Assembly: GCF_934424005.1 (NCBI RefSeq)
Contig: NZ_CAKRXI010000001.1
Span: 1 to 64,000, forward strand
DNA: 64,000 nt
Reading direction: 5' to 3'
Source: an uncultured Blautia sp.
GTDB lineage: Bacteria > Bacillota > Clostridia > Lachnospirales > Lachnospiraceae
Part shown: positions 1 through 9,379 of the stretch, piece by piece
Position numbering within the stretch: position 1 is the stretch's first letter
Layout: each line of letters begins with the position of its first letter
The notes under the pieces: model-generated
Database searches by the model: none
Seen by the model: the letters and a program-made list of their open reading frames with translations, nothing else
Told to the model about the DNA's origin: nothing
Translations under genes and position numbers: made by a program

Positions 1-77
1 ACCGCCGTATACGGAACCGTACGTACGGTGGTGTGAGAGGTCGGGAAAACTTATTTAATTTTCCCTCCTACTCGATT
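1..77 (+). mobile_element. 3' end of a group II intron (domains V and VI), cut by the window edge
   Basis: Bases 1-32 fold as a textbook domain V: lower stem 1-9 with 24-32 (9 pairs, one G-U), upper stem 10-13 with 18-21, tetraloop GAAC at 14-17, and a two-base bulge CG at 22-23. CGC at 3-5 matches the catalytic triad form known for class C introns. A second hairpin follows (GGGAAAA with TTTTCCC, about 43-66), consistent with domain VI, and the tail TCCTACTCGAT fits an intron 3' end near base 76. The intron body and any reverse transcriptase would lie to the left, outside the window. It ends about 17 bases from the stop codon of the convergent lipoprotein gene. The exact 3' splice point is inferred. 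Confidence 0.75.
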
Positions 78-93
78 ATGTGGTTTATTATGA

Positions 94-639
94 TCAATAA
101 TAATCAACAGCTTCGACAGTTTCACTTCCGGAAGTGAAATCTGTTGTGATGGAGAAATCGTTGAATGAGTAAACACCACCAACTTCGTTGCCATTTGCAT
201 CGTATGCAGGTTCATAATCAACTGGTGTTCCATAGACATTCATAAATTCATTCAGTGTAGAACCAACATAAGATGATGCATCACCGGAAGTTGCACTTGC
301 TGTGGAAGAAGCAGAGTCAGAACTGGTATCTGTGGATGCTGCATCAGAAGCGGTGCTGCTGTCTGTAGAAGCAGTTCCGTCTGTTGTTGTACCATCTGCC
401 GGAGTTGTGGAAGAAGCATCTGTTCCGGCCGGTGCAGGTGTAGTTGTCAGGCTGGCTGCCGGGGTAACAGTAGGTGCTGGTGTAGCGGTAGGTGCCGGTG
501 TGGCAGTAGCCTCGGCTGGTTCTGGAGTTATAGTTACAGCCTGACTGTCAGCCGGATCATCTGCGGTGAAACCGCATCCAGTCATGAGGATCGATGCTGC
601 AGCAATCGCTGATAATAGCATAAGATTTCTTTTTTTCAT
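94..639 (-). CDS. Secreted lipoprotein with Pro/Thr/Ala/Ser-rich linker
   Basis: A 181-residue protein of unknown function. A short basic N-terminus and hydrophobic stretch lead to the lipobox LMTGC at about residues 18-22, so it should be lipid-anchored on the outer face of the membrane. Residues ~35-115 are low-complexity, first rich in Ala/Pro/Thr, then Ser/Thr/Ala/Asp, looking like a flexible spacer. The C-terminal ~65 residues are a small ordered domain (from SYVGSTLNEFMNVYG to the end) that I do not recognise with certainty; it resembles short lipoprotein domains of the SmpA/BamE kind only loosely. It has its own minus-strand promoter at 676-705. Its stop lies right beside the intron end. 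Confidence 0.8.
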   Translation of the reverse strand: MKKRNLMLLSAIAAASILMTGCGFTADDPADSQAVTITPEPAEATATPAPTATPAPTVTPAASLTTTPAPAGTDASSTTPADGTTTDGTASTDSSTASDAASTDTSSDSASSTASATSGDASSYVGSTLNEFMNVYGTPVDYEPAYDANGNEVGGVYSFNDFSITTDFTSGSETVEAVDYY

Positions 640-675
640 GAGTATAATCTCCCTTACTATAATAATCTCTTATGT

Positions 676-705
676 TTATTATGCGTTCTTTTTTGAACTT
701 GTCAA
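676..705 (-). promoter_or_regulatory. Promoter of the lipoprotein gene
   Basis: On the minus strand TTGACA (705-700) is followed after 18 bases by TAATAA (681-676). This is a near-consensus vegetative promoter about 40 bases before the start codon. The rest of the 640-867 gap holds the leader of the divergent regulator gene; nothing else stands out there. Confidence 0.6.
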
Positions 706-867
706 TAGGATATGGGAAAAGTTTAGAATAAAAACACAAATTATATCGATGTTTTTAGTAAAATAGAAAAAGCTGTATGAAAAAGAATGCAGGCAGAATG
801 CAAAGGGAATGCTTGCCAACAGGGTTCATAAATGATACATTAATAGGGAAATGTAGGAGGCAGATAT

Positions 868-1617
868 ATGTTTAAAGAAATCAAAGATGAAAAAGCTTTT
901 GATGGAATATTGAATCAGATTATAGATAATATTCAAAATGGACATCTGAAAGCAGGCGATGCGCTTCCGGCAGAAAGAACGATGGCAGAGACGATGGGAG
1001 TATCCAGGCCGGCGTTACGGGAAGTCTTAAGAGCACTTGAATTGCTTGGAATCATAAAGACCGTGCCCGGTGGTGGAAATTATATAGCAGATGACCTGGA
1101 TTCCTGGCTGATCGGTCCGTTGTCTATACTGTTTAAACTGAATAACGGATATATCCGGCAGACACAGCAGCTTAGGGCTGCACTGGAACGAGAGATGGCA
1201 ATTCTGGCTGCGAGAAAGTGTACACCACTGGATGCGGCAGAACTGTGGAGGATACTTTCGAACATAGATAAAGCGGAAGATGAGAAGATCAGAGGAGAAC
1301 TGGATAAAGAACTGCATACGCAGATTGCAAAGATTGCAAACAATCCGATGATCTACAGTGTGCTTGCCGCAGCGGATCAGCTGACTGAAAATATAATCGC
1401 GGGAACCAGAGATTATATTATGAAGAAAAACCGTCCGGAATTTAAAGTGGATGAACAGCATCGCCTTCTTGTTGAGGCTATTATCAATAACGATGAGAAG
1501 GGTGCCGAGCAGTACATGTCCGAGCATATGGAGATAATCGAAAAATGCATGGATGAGATGCAGAAGAACAGCAACAACAAAAGACCAGCAAATGGAATCG
1601 TAATAGGAGGAGAATGA
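868..1617 (+). CDS. FadR-subfamily GntR transcriptional regulator
   Basis: A 249-residue DNA-binding regulator. The N-terminal winged helix (residues ~5-75) has the GntR signature L(K/R)AGDALPAER and the recognition region VSRPALREVLRALELLG. The C-terminal ~150 residues are an all-helical FCD ligand-binding domain. Such proteins usually sense an organic acid or sugar acid and repress the adjacent catabolic gene. A good ribosome site (AGGAGG) sits before the ATG. The next reading frame, starting one base after the stop, is a fossil malic enzyme (1619-1750), so the original target may have been malate metabolism; that is inference. The C-terminal tail is unusually polar (NSNNKRPANG). Confidence 0.9.
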   Translation: MFKEIKDEKAFDGILNQIIDNIQNGHLKAGDALPAERTMAETMGVSRPALREVLRALELLGIIKTVPGGGNYIADDLDSWLIGPLSILFKLNNGYIRQTQQLRAALEREMAILAARKCTPLDAAELWRILSNIDKAEDEKIRGELDKELHTQIAKIANNPMIYSVLAAADQLTENIIAGTRDYIMKKNRPEFKVDEQHRLLVEAIINNDEKGAEQYMSEHMEIIEKCMDEMQKNSNNKRPANGIVIGGE

Positions 1618-1618
1618 G

Positions 1619-1750
1619 ATGGATTACGCGAAAGAATCCCTGAGGTGACACGGGGAATGGAAAGGCAAGATTGAAGTCGTTACACGAGTACCGGCAGTAG
1701 CCAAAGCAGTTGCAGAAGCAGCAAGAAAGACCGGTGTGGCTCGGAAGTAG
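1619..1750 (+). pseudogene. Remnant of an NAD-type malic enzyme (large internal deletion plus stop)
   Basis: A retained ribosome site (TAGGAGGAGA) precedes ATG at 1619. The frame reads MDYAKESLR, then TGA at 1646-1648, then HGEWKGKIEVVTRVPA, which matches the conserved N-terminus of bacterial malic enzymes. It then jumps directly to VAKAVAEAARKTGVARK and a stop at 1748-1750, which resembles the C-terminal end of the same family. About 340 internal residues are missing, yet the two ends stay in one frame across 44 codons. So the gene was lost by an internal deletion and a nonsense change, leaving its start and end. Family assignment is from memory of malic-enzyme termini. Confidence 0.7.
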
Positions 1751-1822
1751 GATTGTGAGAGTGCGCAGCACGGAACAATCCGTATGTATCATCGTAAAAA
1801 ACAGATAAAAAAGAAAGAAGAC

Positions 1823-2905
1823 ATGAAGATGGGCAACTGGGAAAAAAATATCCGCAAGGTGATTCCGTATACACCGGGCGAACAGCCAAATCAGACGGAT
1901 ATGATCAAATTAAATACAAATGAAAATCCTTATCCGCCGGCACCGGGGGTTACGGAGGTACTTCGGAATACAGATACAGATGCACTGAGACTTTATCCGG
2001 ATCCGGCTGCGAAAGATCTTGTGCATGCCATTGCAGGGGAGTATGGACTTCAGGACGATCAGGTATTTGTCGGCGTGGGATCTGATGATGTACTGGCAAT
2101 GAGTTTCCTTACTTTTTTTAACAGTGAGAAACCAATTCTGTTTCCTGACATCACCTATTCTTTTTATGATGTATGGGCAGATCTGTTCCGCATTCCATAT
2201 GAGAGACCGGCACTGGATGAACACTTTCATATAAAGAAAGAAGATTATTTCAGAGAGAATGGTGGAATTATTTTTCCGAACCCGAATGCTCCGACAGGTG
2301 TTTCTCTTCCACTGAGTGATATTGAAGATATTGTGGAACATAACCAGGATGTGATCGTGATCGTGGATGAGGCATATGTTGATTTTGGTACACAGTCAGC
2401 ATTGCCTCTGATCGAGAAATACGAGAATCTTCTGGTGGTACAGACATTTTCCAAGTCCCGATCCATGGCAGGCATGCGTATCGGATTTGCACTTGCATGC
2501 CCGAAACTGATCAAATATCTGAATGATGTCAAATATTCGTTTAATTCTTATACAATGAATCGTACGTCGATCGCAGCTGGTGTTGCGGCGATAAAGGATC
2601 AGGAGTATTTCCTGGAAACTTGCACTAAGATTATAGAGACGCGGGAATGGACAAAAAAAGAACTCAGGAAACTTGGATTTTACTTTGAAGATTCAAAAGC
2701 AAATTTCATTTTTGCGGCTCATAAAAACTGCCCGGCAGAAAAACTGTTTCAGGCATTGAGAGAGCAGCATATTTACGTGCGCTATTTTCCGGGAGGAAGA
2801 ACCGGTAACCATCTGCGTATTACGATTGGAACAAGGAATGAGATGGAAGTCTTCATTAATTTTGTAGGAGAATATCTAAAAAAGGAGAATTTATGGAAGT
2901 TTTAG
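1823..2905 (+). CDS. hisC: Histidinol-phosphate aminotransferase-like PLP enzyme
   Basis: A class I/II aminotransferase of about 360 residues, the normal HisC length. It carries LNTNENPYPPAPG near the N-terminus, the cofactor-binding aspartate in IVDEAYVDFG, the Schiff-base lysine in VQTFSKSRSMAGMRIGFA, and the late arginine in GNHLRITIGT. HisC converts imidazole-acetol phosphate to histidinol phosphate with glutamate; close relatives act on other phosphorylated or aromatic acids and no other his gene is nearby, so the exact substrate is open. I start at ATG 1823 because the family begins with W(x)nPY(x)PGEQP; the open frame extends to 1784 but those residues are lysine-rich and atypical. Its last codons overlap the next gene by 13 bases. 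Confidence 0.8.
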   Translation: MKMGNWEKNIRKVIPYTPGEQPNQTDMIKLNTNENPYPPAPGVTEVLRNTDTDALRLYPDPAAKDLVHAIAGEYGLQDDQVFVGVGSDDVLAMSFLTFFNSEKPILFPDITYSFYDVWADLFRIPYERPALDEHFHIKKEDYFRENGGIIFPNPNAPTGVSLPLSDIEDIVEHNQDVIVIVDEAYVDFGTQSALPLIEKYENLLVVQTFSKSRSMAGMRIGFALACPKLIKYLNDVKYSFNSYTMNRTSIAAGVAAIKDQEYFLETCTKIIETREWTKKELRKLGFYFEDSKANFIFAAHKNCPAEKLFQALREQHIYVRYFPGGRTGNHLRITIGTRNEMEVFINFVGEYLKKENLWKF

Positions 2906-3393
2906 TACAGTGGTTTACAGATAACTTGTCTCAGCATATTTCCAGAGAACTTATCATTTTTATCATTTCCATGATACCGATTCTGGAACTTAGAGGAGGT
3001 CTGCTGGCGGCATCTCTTTTGAAAGTGTCTGCGGCGAAAGCAATTCCGATCTGCATTATCGGAAATATTATTCCTATACCATTTATATTACTGTTTATTC
3101 GTCAGATTTTTAAAGTTCTGAAGAAAACAAAACTGTTTCATGGCCTGATCGTTAAGATGGAAGATCGTGCCATGGGCAAGAGTGACCAGATCAAACGGTA
3201 TGAATTCTTTGGATTGCTGCTGTTTGTAGGAATTCCTCTTCCGGGTACGGGGGCATGGACAGGATCTCTGATCGCATCCCTTCTTGAAGTGGATATCAAG
3301 AAGTCTTCTATTGCTATTTTCTGTGGGCTGATCATGGCAACCGTGATCATGTATTTAGTATCCTATGGAATCGTAGGAAATCTGATTCATTAA
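2893..3393 (+). CDS. Small membrane protein of the COG2426 family (small multidrug-export-like)
   Basis: A 166-residue integral membrane protein. It has the family-typical core MIPILELRGGLLAA near residue 32, several hydrophobic segments, and the glycine-rich loop GIPLPGTGAWTGS. The family is labelled a putative small multidrug exporter, but transport has not been well shown, so treat the function as unknown. The start ATG lies inside the last codons of the upstream aminotransferase gene, indicating translational coupling. Confidence 0.8.
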   Translation: MEVLVQWFTDNLSQHISRELIIFIISMIPILELRGGLLAASLLKVSAAKAIPICIIGNIIPIPFILLFIRQIFKVLKKTKLFHGLIVKMEDRAMGKSDQIKRYEFFGLLLFVGIPLPGTGAWTGSLIASLLEVDIKKSSIAIFCGLIMATVIMYLVSYGIVGNLIH

Positions 3394-3413
3394 CTTTATT
3401 ACTTATCAGTTTT

Positions 3414-3444
3414 ACCGGTGACACCTTCTGGATGGTGTCTGCTG
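3414..3444 (+). other. Hairpin between the COG2426 gene and rho
   Basis: GACACC at 3420-3425 pairs with GGTGTC at 3434-3439, and flanking ACCGGT/TGCTGGT bases extend the stem. There is no T-run after it, so it is a poor intrinsic terminator. It lies 100 bases before rho, whose leader is a known site of autoregulation in other bacteria; any such role here is a guess. Confidence 0.3.
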
Positions 3445-3535
3445 GTATTCTGATTCATGTCATTTCAGACAAATATTCCGTAAATAATTTTATTATCAAG
3501 TAAACAGGTTTTGAGAAGACAGAGAGGATTTTTTT

Positions 3536-5026
3536 ATGAGAGAAAAATACGAATCATTGTCGCTTGCAACATTAAAAGATCTGGCAAAAGCGAGAGGATT
3601 GAAAGGGATTTCTACATTGAGGAAACCTGAACTGATAGAGCGCATGCTCCAGGAAGATGAAAAAGAGCCCGCCGGCAGAGAGGCAGAAATGAAAAAAACT
3701 GAAATCCTGCAGGAGGAACCGGGCAGACAGGAAAATAGAGTAAGAGAAAACAGAACGTCTTATGAGGCGAATGAGAGAAAAACATATCAGGATAAAAATT
3801 ATCAGGACCGGAACTATCAGGAGCGAAATTATCAGGACAGAAATTATACAGAACGGACGGAATATACACATAAGAATCCGACCGATACGGCACAGCTTGA
3901 CAGTGGAGAAAAAGCAAATGGTATTCTGGAGGTCCTTCCGGACGGATATGGATTTATCCGCTGTGCAAATTATCTTCCGGGTGAAAATGATATTTATGTA
4001 TCACCGTCTCAGATACGCCGGTTCAATCTGAAAACCGGTGATATCCTGAAAGGGAGCATCCGTATTAAAACCCAGGGAGAGAAATTCAGTGCTCTTCTTT
4101 ATGTGGATTCCATCAATGGTTTTCCACCGAGTGAGGGACAGAGACGATATAATTTTGAAGATATGACGCCAATCTTTCCGAATGAGCGTCTGCGTATGGA
4201 AAGACCAGGTGGAACCGTGGCAATGAGAATCATGGATCTTTTAAGTCCGATCGGCAAGGGACAGCGAGGCATGATCGTATCACCACCGAAAGCCGGCAAG
4301 ACAACCCTTCTGAAAGATGTTGCCAAATCGATTCTCAAGAATAATCCGGATATGCATCTGATCATTCTTCTGATCGATGAACGTCCAGAGGAAGTTACGG
4401 ATATTAAAGAAGAGATTCGTGGAAGCAATGTAGAAGTTATTTATTCTACTTTTGATGAACTTCCGGATCATCACAGACGTGTTTCAGAGATGGTCGTAGA
4501 GCGTGCTCGTCGCCTGGTTGAACATAAACAGGATGTAACGATCCTTCTGGATTCGATCACAAGACTTGCGAGAGCGTATAATCTCTGTGTGACACCAAGT
4601 GGCCGGACACTGTCCGGTGGCCTGGATCCGGCAGCACTTCACATGCCGAAGCGATTTTTTGGAGCAGCGCGTAATATGAGAGAAGGCGGAAGCCTGACGA
4701 TCCTTGCCACTGCACTGGTAGACACCGGAAGCAAAATGGACGATGTTATTTATGAAGAATTTAAAGGGACCGGTAATATGGAACTGGTTCTTGACCGTAA
4801 ACTGCAGGAAAAGAGAGTATTTCCGGCAATCGATATCCAGAAATCAGGTACCAGACGAGAGGATCTGCTCCTGACTCCGGATGAACAGGAAGCAGTCTAT
4901 AATATGCGCCGTGCACTGAACAGTCTGAAGGCCGAAGATGCTGTGGAACAGATCCTGAATATGTTTTCCAGAACGAAGAATAATGAGGAATTTGTGCAGA
5001 CGGCAAAAAAACAGAAATTTTTATAA
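3536..5026 (+). CDS. rho: Transcription termination factor Rho with repeat-rich N-terminal insertion
   Basis: Hexameric RNA-dependent ATPase that releases nascent transcripts. Residues 1-40 form the Rho N-terminal SAP-like helical domain ([15 protein letters not shown]). Residues ~125-195 are the cold-shock-like RNA-binding domain ([14 protein letters not shown]). The ATPase core follows, with Walker [11 protein letters not shown] near residue 250 and Walker [15 protein letters not shown]. Between the first two domains is an ~85-residue insertion rich in Glu, Arg, Asn and Tyr; at residues ~82-106 it contains a tandem (D/E)(K/R)NYQ pentapeptide series. Insertions at this place are common in Gram-positive and actinobacterial Rho and can change RNA binding. 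At 496 residues it is longer than the ~420 of E. coli Rho. It stands alone, upstream of rpmE. Confidence 0.97.
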   Translation: MREKYESLSLATLKDLAKARGLKGISTLRKPELIERMLQEDEKEPAGREAEMKKTEILQEEPGRQENRVRENRTSYEANERKTYQDKNYQDRNYQERNYQDRNYTERTEYTHKNPTDTAQLDSGEKANGILEVLPDGYGFIRCANYLPGENDIYVSPSQIRRFNLKTGDILKGSIRIKTQGEKFSALLYVDSINGFPPSEGQRRYNFEDMTPIFPNERLRMERPGGTVAMRIMDLLSPIGKGQRGMIVSPPKAGKTTLLKDVAKSILKNNPDMHLIILLIDERPEEVTDIKEEIRGSNVEVIYSTFDELPDHHRRVSEMVVERARRLVEHKQDVTILLDSITRLARAYNLCVTPSGRTLSGGLDPAALHMPKRFFGAARNMREGGSLTILATALVDTGSKMDDVIYEEFKGTGNMELVLDRKLQEKRVFPAIDIQKSGTRREDLLLTPDEQEAVYNMRRALNSLKAEDAVEQILNMFSRTKNNEEFVQTAKKQKFL

Positions 5027-5140
5027 ACGACTTGCATTTGAGAAATCAGTGTGTTATAATCAGAAAGCTGCGAAATAAATTAGCAATTTCGTTAAGTTAA
5101 TACGAATAGAAAAATAGAGAAATATAGAGAGGTGAAAATC

Positions 5141-5344
5141 ATGCGCGAAGGAATCCATCCGAACTACTATCAGGCAACTGTAACCTGCAACTGCGGAAAC
5201 ACATTCGTAACAGGATCTACTAAGAAAGATATCCATGTTGAAATCTGTTCCAAATGCCATCCATTCTACACTGGACAGCAGAAAGCAGCTCAGGCTCGTG
5301 GACGTATCGATAAGTTCAACAAGAAATACGGCTTAAACAAATAA
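5141..5344 (+). CDS. rpmE: 50S ribosomal protein L31 (zinc-binding type)
   Basis: A 67-residue ribosomal protein beginning [19 protein letters not shown]. The cysteines at 16, 18 and in [12 protein letters not shown] show the C+ (zinc-holding) form rather than the zinc-independent paralogue. I choose ATG 5141 over the in-frame GTG at 5132 because GAGAGGTG is well placed for it and the family starts at MRxGIHP. A terminator follows directly. Confidence 0.97.
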   Translation: MREGIHPNYYQATVTCNCGNTFVTGSTKKDIHVEICSKCHPFYTGQQKAAQARGRIDKFNKKYGLNK

Positions 5345-5371
5345 TTCAGACTGAATAATGAAAGAAGAGAC

Positions 5372-5409
5372 AGGTTGAGGTTGGGAAATCTCAACCTTTC
5401 TTTGCTTTT
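5372..5409 (+). terminator. Intrinsic terminator after rpmE
   Basis: AGGTTGAG (5372-5379) pairs with CTCAACCT (5390-5397), a perfect 8-bp stem, followed by a T-rich tract TTTCTTTGCTTTT. Confidence 0.8.
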
Positions 5410-5431
5410 ATCAGTGATAATGGAGTGATAT

Positions 5432-6427
5432 ATGAAATCATCGAATATTGGTGGTCAGGCAGTAATGGAAGGCATCATGATGCGCCACAAGGACAAATAT
5501 GCCATTGCAGTACGCCGTCCGGATAAAGAAATAGAATTAAAGGTAGAAGATTACAAATGTACATTTGGAAAGGCTGCATTTTTGAAATGGCCGATCATCC
5601 GTGGAGTGGTAAGCTTTGTTGACGGACTGGTAGTAGGAACCAAATGTCTGATGTATTCTGCTGAGATTGCAGGCGACGAAGAGGACGAGAAGGAAGCTGC
5701 AAAGAATGCAACGCTGACAGAGGAAGAACTTTCTGCAAAGAAAGCGAAAGAAGCAAAGCAGTTTCAGTGGCTTCTTTACATAACGGTTGCTATTTCCATA
5801 GTTGTTTCTGTTGCGGCTTTTATGCTGCTTCCGTATGCACTGGCAAGCCTTCTGCGCAAGGTCGGTGCTTCAGAAGTAGGGGTAACAGTTGCGGAGGCAT
5901 TTGTGAAACTGGCACTGTTTATGGGATATATGCTGCTGATCTCAAGAATGAAGGATATTCAGCGCACGTTTATGTATCATGGCGCAGAACATAAATGCAT
6001 CAACTGTGTGGAACATGGACTTCCGCTTACTGTGGAAAATGTCCTGGCAAGTTCCAGACAGCACAAAAGATGCGGTACAAGCTTCCTTTTTCTGGTAATG
6101 ATCGTCAGTATATTCCTGCATTTTATTTTTGTACTGGTACCGGGATACTGGGTTCGGCTGTTTGGTCGTCTTCTGATGGTTCCGATCGTGTCAGGTGTTT
6201 CTTTTGAACTTATTCAGTGGGCCGGCAGAACAGACAGCAGACTTGCTGATTTTTTGAGCAAACCGGGACTTGCAATGCAGAAACTGACAACCAAAGAGCC
6301 GACAGCGGATATGGCTGAAGTAGCAATCGCAGCAGTAGAGGCTGTTTTTGACTGGAGAGAATATCTGAAAGAAGAATTCGGCTGGGAGCCGGAAGAAGAA
6401 AATGAGGAAAAAAATGCGGACATATAA
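5432..6427 (+). CDS. DUF1385 (YqhQ-type) membrane protein
   Basis: A 331-residue protein starting SSNIGGQAVMEGIMM, the hallmark of the DUF1385/YqhQ family. A charged region (residues ~85-110, Glu/Lys-rich) precedes several membrane segments at about 113-140, 155-180 and 215-255. A conserved patch YHGAEHKCINCVEHG, with His and Cys, suggests a metal or catalytic site. The biochemical function is not settled. As in many Clostridia it lies just upstream of prmC-prfA, and its end overlaps prmC by 26 bases, so the genes are likely co-translated. Confidence 0.85.
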   Translation: MKSSNIGGQAVMEGIMMRHKDKYAIAVRRPDKEIELKVEDYKCTFGKAAFLKWPIIRGVVSFVDGLVVGTKCLMYSAEIAGDEEDEKEAAKNATLTEEELSAKKAKEAKQFQWLLYITVAISIVVSVAAFMLLPYALASLLRKVGASEVGVTVAEAFVKLALFMGYMLLISRMKDIQRTFMYHGAEHKCINCVEHGLPLTVENVLASSRQHKRCGTSFLFLVMIVSIFLHFIFVLVPGYWVRLFGRLLMVPIVSGVSFELIQWAGRTDSRLADFLSKPGLAMQKLTTKEPTADMAEVAIAAVEAVFDWREYLKEEFGWEPEEENEEKNADI

Positions 6428-7304
6428 AGAAGTTTTGGAAGAGGGAATCCGGCTTCTGGAAACTGCCGCAATCGAAGAAGCCAGGTTAGATGCCTGGCTC
6501 CTTCTGGAGTATACGGCAGATATTACAAGAGCATGGTATTATGCACATATGGATGATGGGCTGGATGCTGAAACAGAAGAACGTTATCGAACGCTGTGCA
6601 CAAAACGTGCTCAGCATATCCCGCTGCAGCATATTACCGGGCGTGCATACTTTATGGGATATGAATTTTGTGTAGATGAACGTGTACTTGTACCGAGACA
6701 GGATACAGAGGTGCTTGTGGAAGAAGCGATTTCTCGCATGAGGAATCTGGAGAAACCGCAGATTCTGGATATGTGTACCGGTTCCGGATGTATTCTTCTG
6801 AGTCTTCTTCTGGAATTGCCACAGGCATTAGGAACAGGTGTGGATGTTTCAGAAGGAGCGCTTTGTGTAGCAAAGGAGAATCAAAAACGTCTCGGACTGG
6901 AACAGAGAGCTGAACTGATACAGAGTGATCTGTTTTCGGCAGATTATTTTCAGAAAAACAGTGGAAATGACCACATGGAATATGATATGCTTATTTCGAA
7001 TCCGCCATATATCCGGACTGAAGATATTGAAGGTCTGATGGACGAAGTGCGCTTTCATGATCCGGTGCTTGCACTGGATGGCAAAGAAAATGGTCTGTAT
7101 TTTTATGAAAAGATCACAGAACAGGCGGGCACATATCTGAAACCCGGCGGATGGCTGATGTACGAGATCGGCTGTGATCAGGGTATGGATGTGGCGGAAA
7201 TTATGAAAAAAAATGGTTTTGAACAGATAGAAATAAAAAAAGACCTTGCCGGGCTGGACAGGGTCGTTACAGGAAGAAAAATGCAGGAGGAACAGAATGT
7301 TTGA
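6402..7304 (+). CDS. prmC: Release-factor glutamine N5-methyltransferase
   Basis: Transfers a methyl group from S-adenosylmethionine to the glutamine of the GGQ motif in release factors. The N-terminal helical domain (residues 1-~85) ends in the family stretch [18 protein letters not shown]. The SAM-binding fold follows with [14 protein letters not shown], and the substrate-glutamine motif NPPY is near residue 200. Its 300 residues are normal. It overlaps prfA, its substrate gene, by 8 bases, a widely conserved arrangement. ATG 6414 is an alternative start four codons later. Confidence 0.95.
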   Translation: MRKKMRTYKEVLEEGIRLLETAAIEEARLDAWLLLEYTADITRAWYYAHMDDGLDAETEERYRTLCTKRAQHIPLQHITGRAYFMGYEFCVDERVLVPRQDTEVLVEEAISRMRNLEKPQILDMCTGSGCILLSLLLELPQALGTGVDVSEGALCVAKENQKRLGLEQRAELIQSDLFSADYFQKNSGNDHMEYDMLISNPPYIRTEDIEGLMDEVRFHDPVLALDGKENGLYFYEKITEQAGTYLKPGGWLMYEIGCDQGMDVAEIMKKNGFEQIEIKKDLAGLDRVVTGRKMQEEQNV

Positions 7305-8376
7305 TAAATTAGAGGATCTGCTTGTGCGCTTTGAGGAAGTTCTGAATGAGCTTGGTGAGCCGGGAGTAACGGATAATCAGGAACGTTTTCAGAAGCTGAT
7401 GAAAGAGCAGAGTGAACTGCAGCCGATCGTAGATGCCTATAAAGAATATAAAGACAATAAAGAAACGATTCAGGACAGTCTTTCCATGCTGGAAGAAGAA
7501 AAAGATGAAGAAATGCGTGAAATGCTGAAAGAGGAGCTTTCCGATGCAAAGAAGCGCGTGGAAGAACTTGAAAAGGAACTGAAGATCCTTCTTTTACCAA
7601 AAGATCCGAATGACAGCAAAAACGTTATCGTAGAGATCCGTGCAGGTGCAGGCGGTGACGAGGCTGCTCTGTTTGCAGCAGAGATCTATCGTATGTATGT
7701 GAAATATGCAGAATCTCGCAGATGGAAGACAGAGATGATGAGTCTGAATGAGAATGGAATCGGCGGATTCAAAGAAGTTACATTTATGATTCAGGGACAG
7801 GGAGCATATTCCCGCCTGAAATACGAGAGTGGAGTACATCGTGTACAGCGTGTCCCGGAGACAGAATCCGGCGGACGTATCCATACGTCTACCTGTACTG
7901 TGGCAATTATGCCGGAAGCCGAAGAAATTGATTTCCATCTGGATATGAACGACTGTAAGTTTGATGTGTTCCGAGCATCCGGAAACGGTGGACAGTGTGT
8001 CAATACAACAGACTCTGCAGTACGGCTTACACATATCCCGACAGGAATCGTTATTTCCTGCCAGGATGAAAAATCACAGCTCAAGAATAAAGATAAGGCA
8101 TTGAAAGTACTTCGCTCCCGTCTGTATGAGATGGAACTAGCCAAACAGCATGATGCGGAGGCGGAAGCCAGAAGAAGCCAGATCGGAACAGGAGATCGTT
8201 CCGAAAAGATCCGTACTTACAATTTCCCTCAGGGACGTGTGACAGACCATAGGATCAAGCTGACACTTCACCGTCTGGACGCTGTTCTCGGAGGAGATCT
8301 GGATGAAATTCTGGACAGCCTGATAGCAGCAGACCAGGCCGCAAAACTGAGTTCATTAAATGAGGAAGATGCATAA
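7297..8376 (+). CDS. prfA: Peptide chain release factor 1
   Basis: Recognises UAA and UAG and triggers peptide release. 359 residues. It has the N-terminal helical domain, the basic central region [22 protein letters not shown], and the catalytic GGQ in [17 protein letters not shown] near residue 230. I start at MFDKLEDL (7297) with AGGAGG just before it; the longer open frame upstream is prmC sequence in another frame. Confidence 0.96.
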   Translation: MFDKLEDLLVRFEEVLNELGEPGVTDNQERFQKLMKEQSELQPIVDAYKEYKDNKETIQDSLSMLEEEKDEEMREMLKEELSDAKKRVEELEKELKILLLPKDPNDSKNVIVEIRAGAGGDEAALFAAEIYRMYVKYAESRRWKTEMMSLNENGIGGFKEVTFMIQGQGAYSRLKYESGVHRVQRVPETESGGRIHTSTCTVAIMPEAEEIDFHLDMNDCKFDVFRASGNGGQCVNTTDSAVRLTHIPTGIVISCQDEKSQLKNKDKALKVLRSRLYEMELAKQHDAEAEARRSQIGTGDRSEKIRTYNFPQGRVTDHRIKLTLHRLDAVLGGDLDEILDSLIAADQAAKLSSLNEEDA

Positions 8377-8416
8377 ACAAATGTAGAAATGCAGTGAGCA
8401 TAAGGAGGACGTTTTT

Positions 8417-9331
8417 ATGAAAAAGACAGCACTTGTTATTATGGCTGCCGGAATTGGAAGCCGTTTTGGAAAAGGTATTAAACAGCTTGCACCCGTAGGA
8501 CCAAATGGTGAGATCATTATGGACTATTCAATCCATGATGCGCTGGAGGCAGGATTTAATAAAGTTGTATTTATCATCCGTAAGGATCTGGAAGAGGAGT
8601 TTCGCCGTGTGATCGGAGAAAGGATCGAAAAGATCACGGAGGTAGAATATGCATTCCAGGCGCTAGAAGATCTTCCGGCCGGATTTGAGAAACCGGCAGA
8701 CCGTACCAAACCATGGGGAACCGGTCAGGCGGTACTTGCAGCAAAAGCTGTCCTGAATGAGCCTTTTATGGTAATTAATGCGGATGATTATTATGGTAAG
8801 GAAGCGTATGTGAAAGTCCATGATTATCTGATCCAGGAACAGCCGGATGATGGAATCCTCCATATCTGTATGGCTGGTTTCCGTCTTGGAAATACTCTGA
8901 GTGACAATGGAAGTGTTACCAGAGGAGTATGCCATATTGAAGAAGGTGCACTGACAGGTGTTACGGAGACGCATAACATTTTTAAGACAGCAGACGGTGC
9001 GGAAGCACGTAATGATGATAAAGTCGAGAAACTGGATGTGAAGAGCCTTGTTTCCATGAATATGTGGGGGCTGACACCGGTATTTATGGAAACACTGGAA
9101 AAGGGGTTTGTAGATTTTCTTTCTGAGCTCAAAGAGGGAGATATCAAGAAAGAATATCTTCTTCCGGAGATGATTGACCGTCTGATCAAAGAAGGCAAGG
9201 CAAAAGTAGATGTTCTTGAGACAAAAGATACCTGGTTTGGTGTAACATATCAGGAAGATAAAGCAGCTGTTACAGAGGCATTTGCGAATCTTGTAAAATC
9301 AGGAGTATATCCTTCAAATCTTTATAAATAA
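8417..9331 (+). CDS. Sugar-phosphate nucleotidyltransferase-like protein
   Basis: 304 residues with the nucleotidyltransferase signature MAAGIGSRFGKGIKQLAPVG near the N-terminus and the metal-binding INADDYYG at residues ~119-126. Such enzymes join an NTP to a sugar 1-phosphate to make an activated sugar. The sugar cannot be told from sequence. It has a strong ribosome site (AAGGAGG) and lies just upstream of glmM, so a role in cell-envelope precursor supply is plausible but inferred. Confidence 0.8.
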   Translation: MKKTALVIMAAGIGSRFGKGIKQLAPVGPNGEIIMDYSIHDALEAGFNKVVFIIRKDLEEEFRRVIGERIEKITEVEYAFQALEDLPAGFEKPADRTKPWGTGQAVLAAKAVLNEPFMVINADDYYGKEAYVKVHDYLIQEQPDDGILHICMAGFRLGNTLSDNGSVTRGVCHIEEGALTGVTETHNIFKTADGAEARNDDKVEKLDVKSLVSMNMWGLTPVFMETLEKGFVDFLSELKEGDIKKEYLLPEMIDRLIKEGKAKVDVLETKDTWFGVTYQEDKAAVTEAFANLVKSGVYPSNLYK

Positions 9332-9379
9332 TCAATGCAATCAATCGTGTGCAGAAGGGTGCACAGTAAGGAGTTAAAA

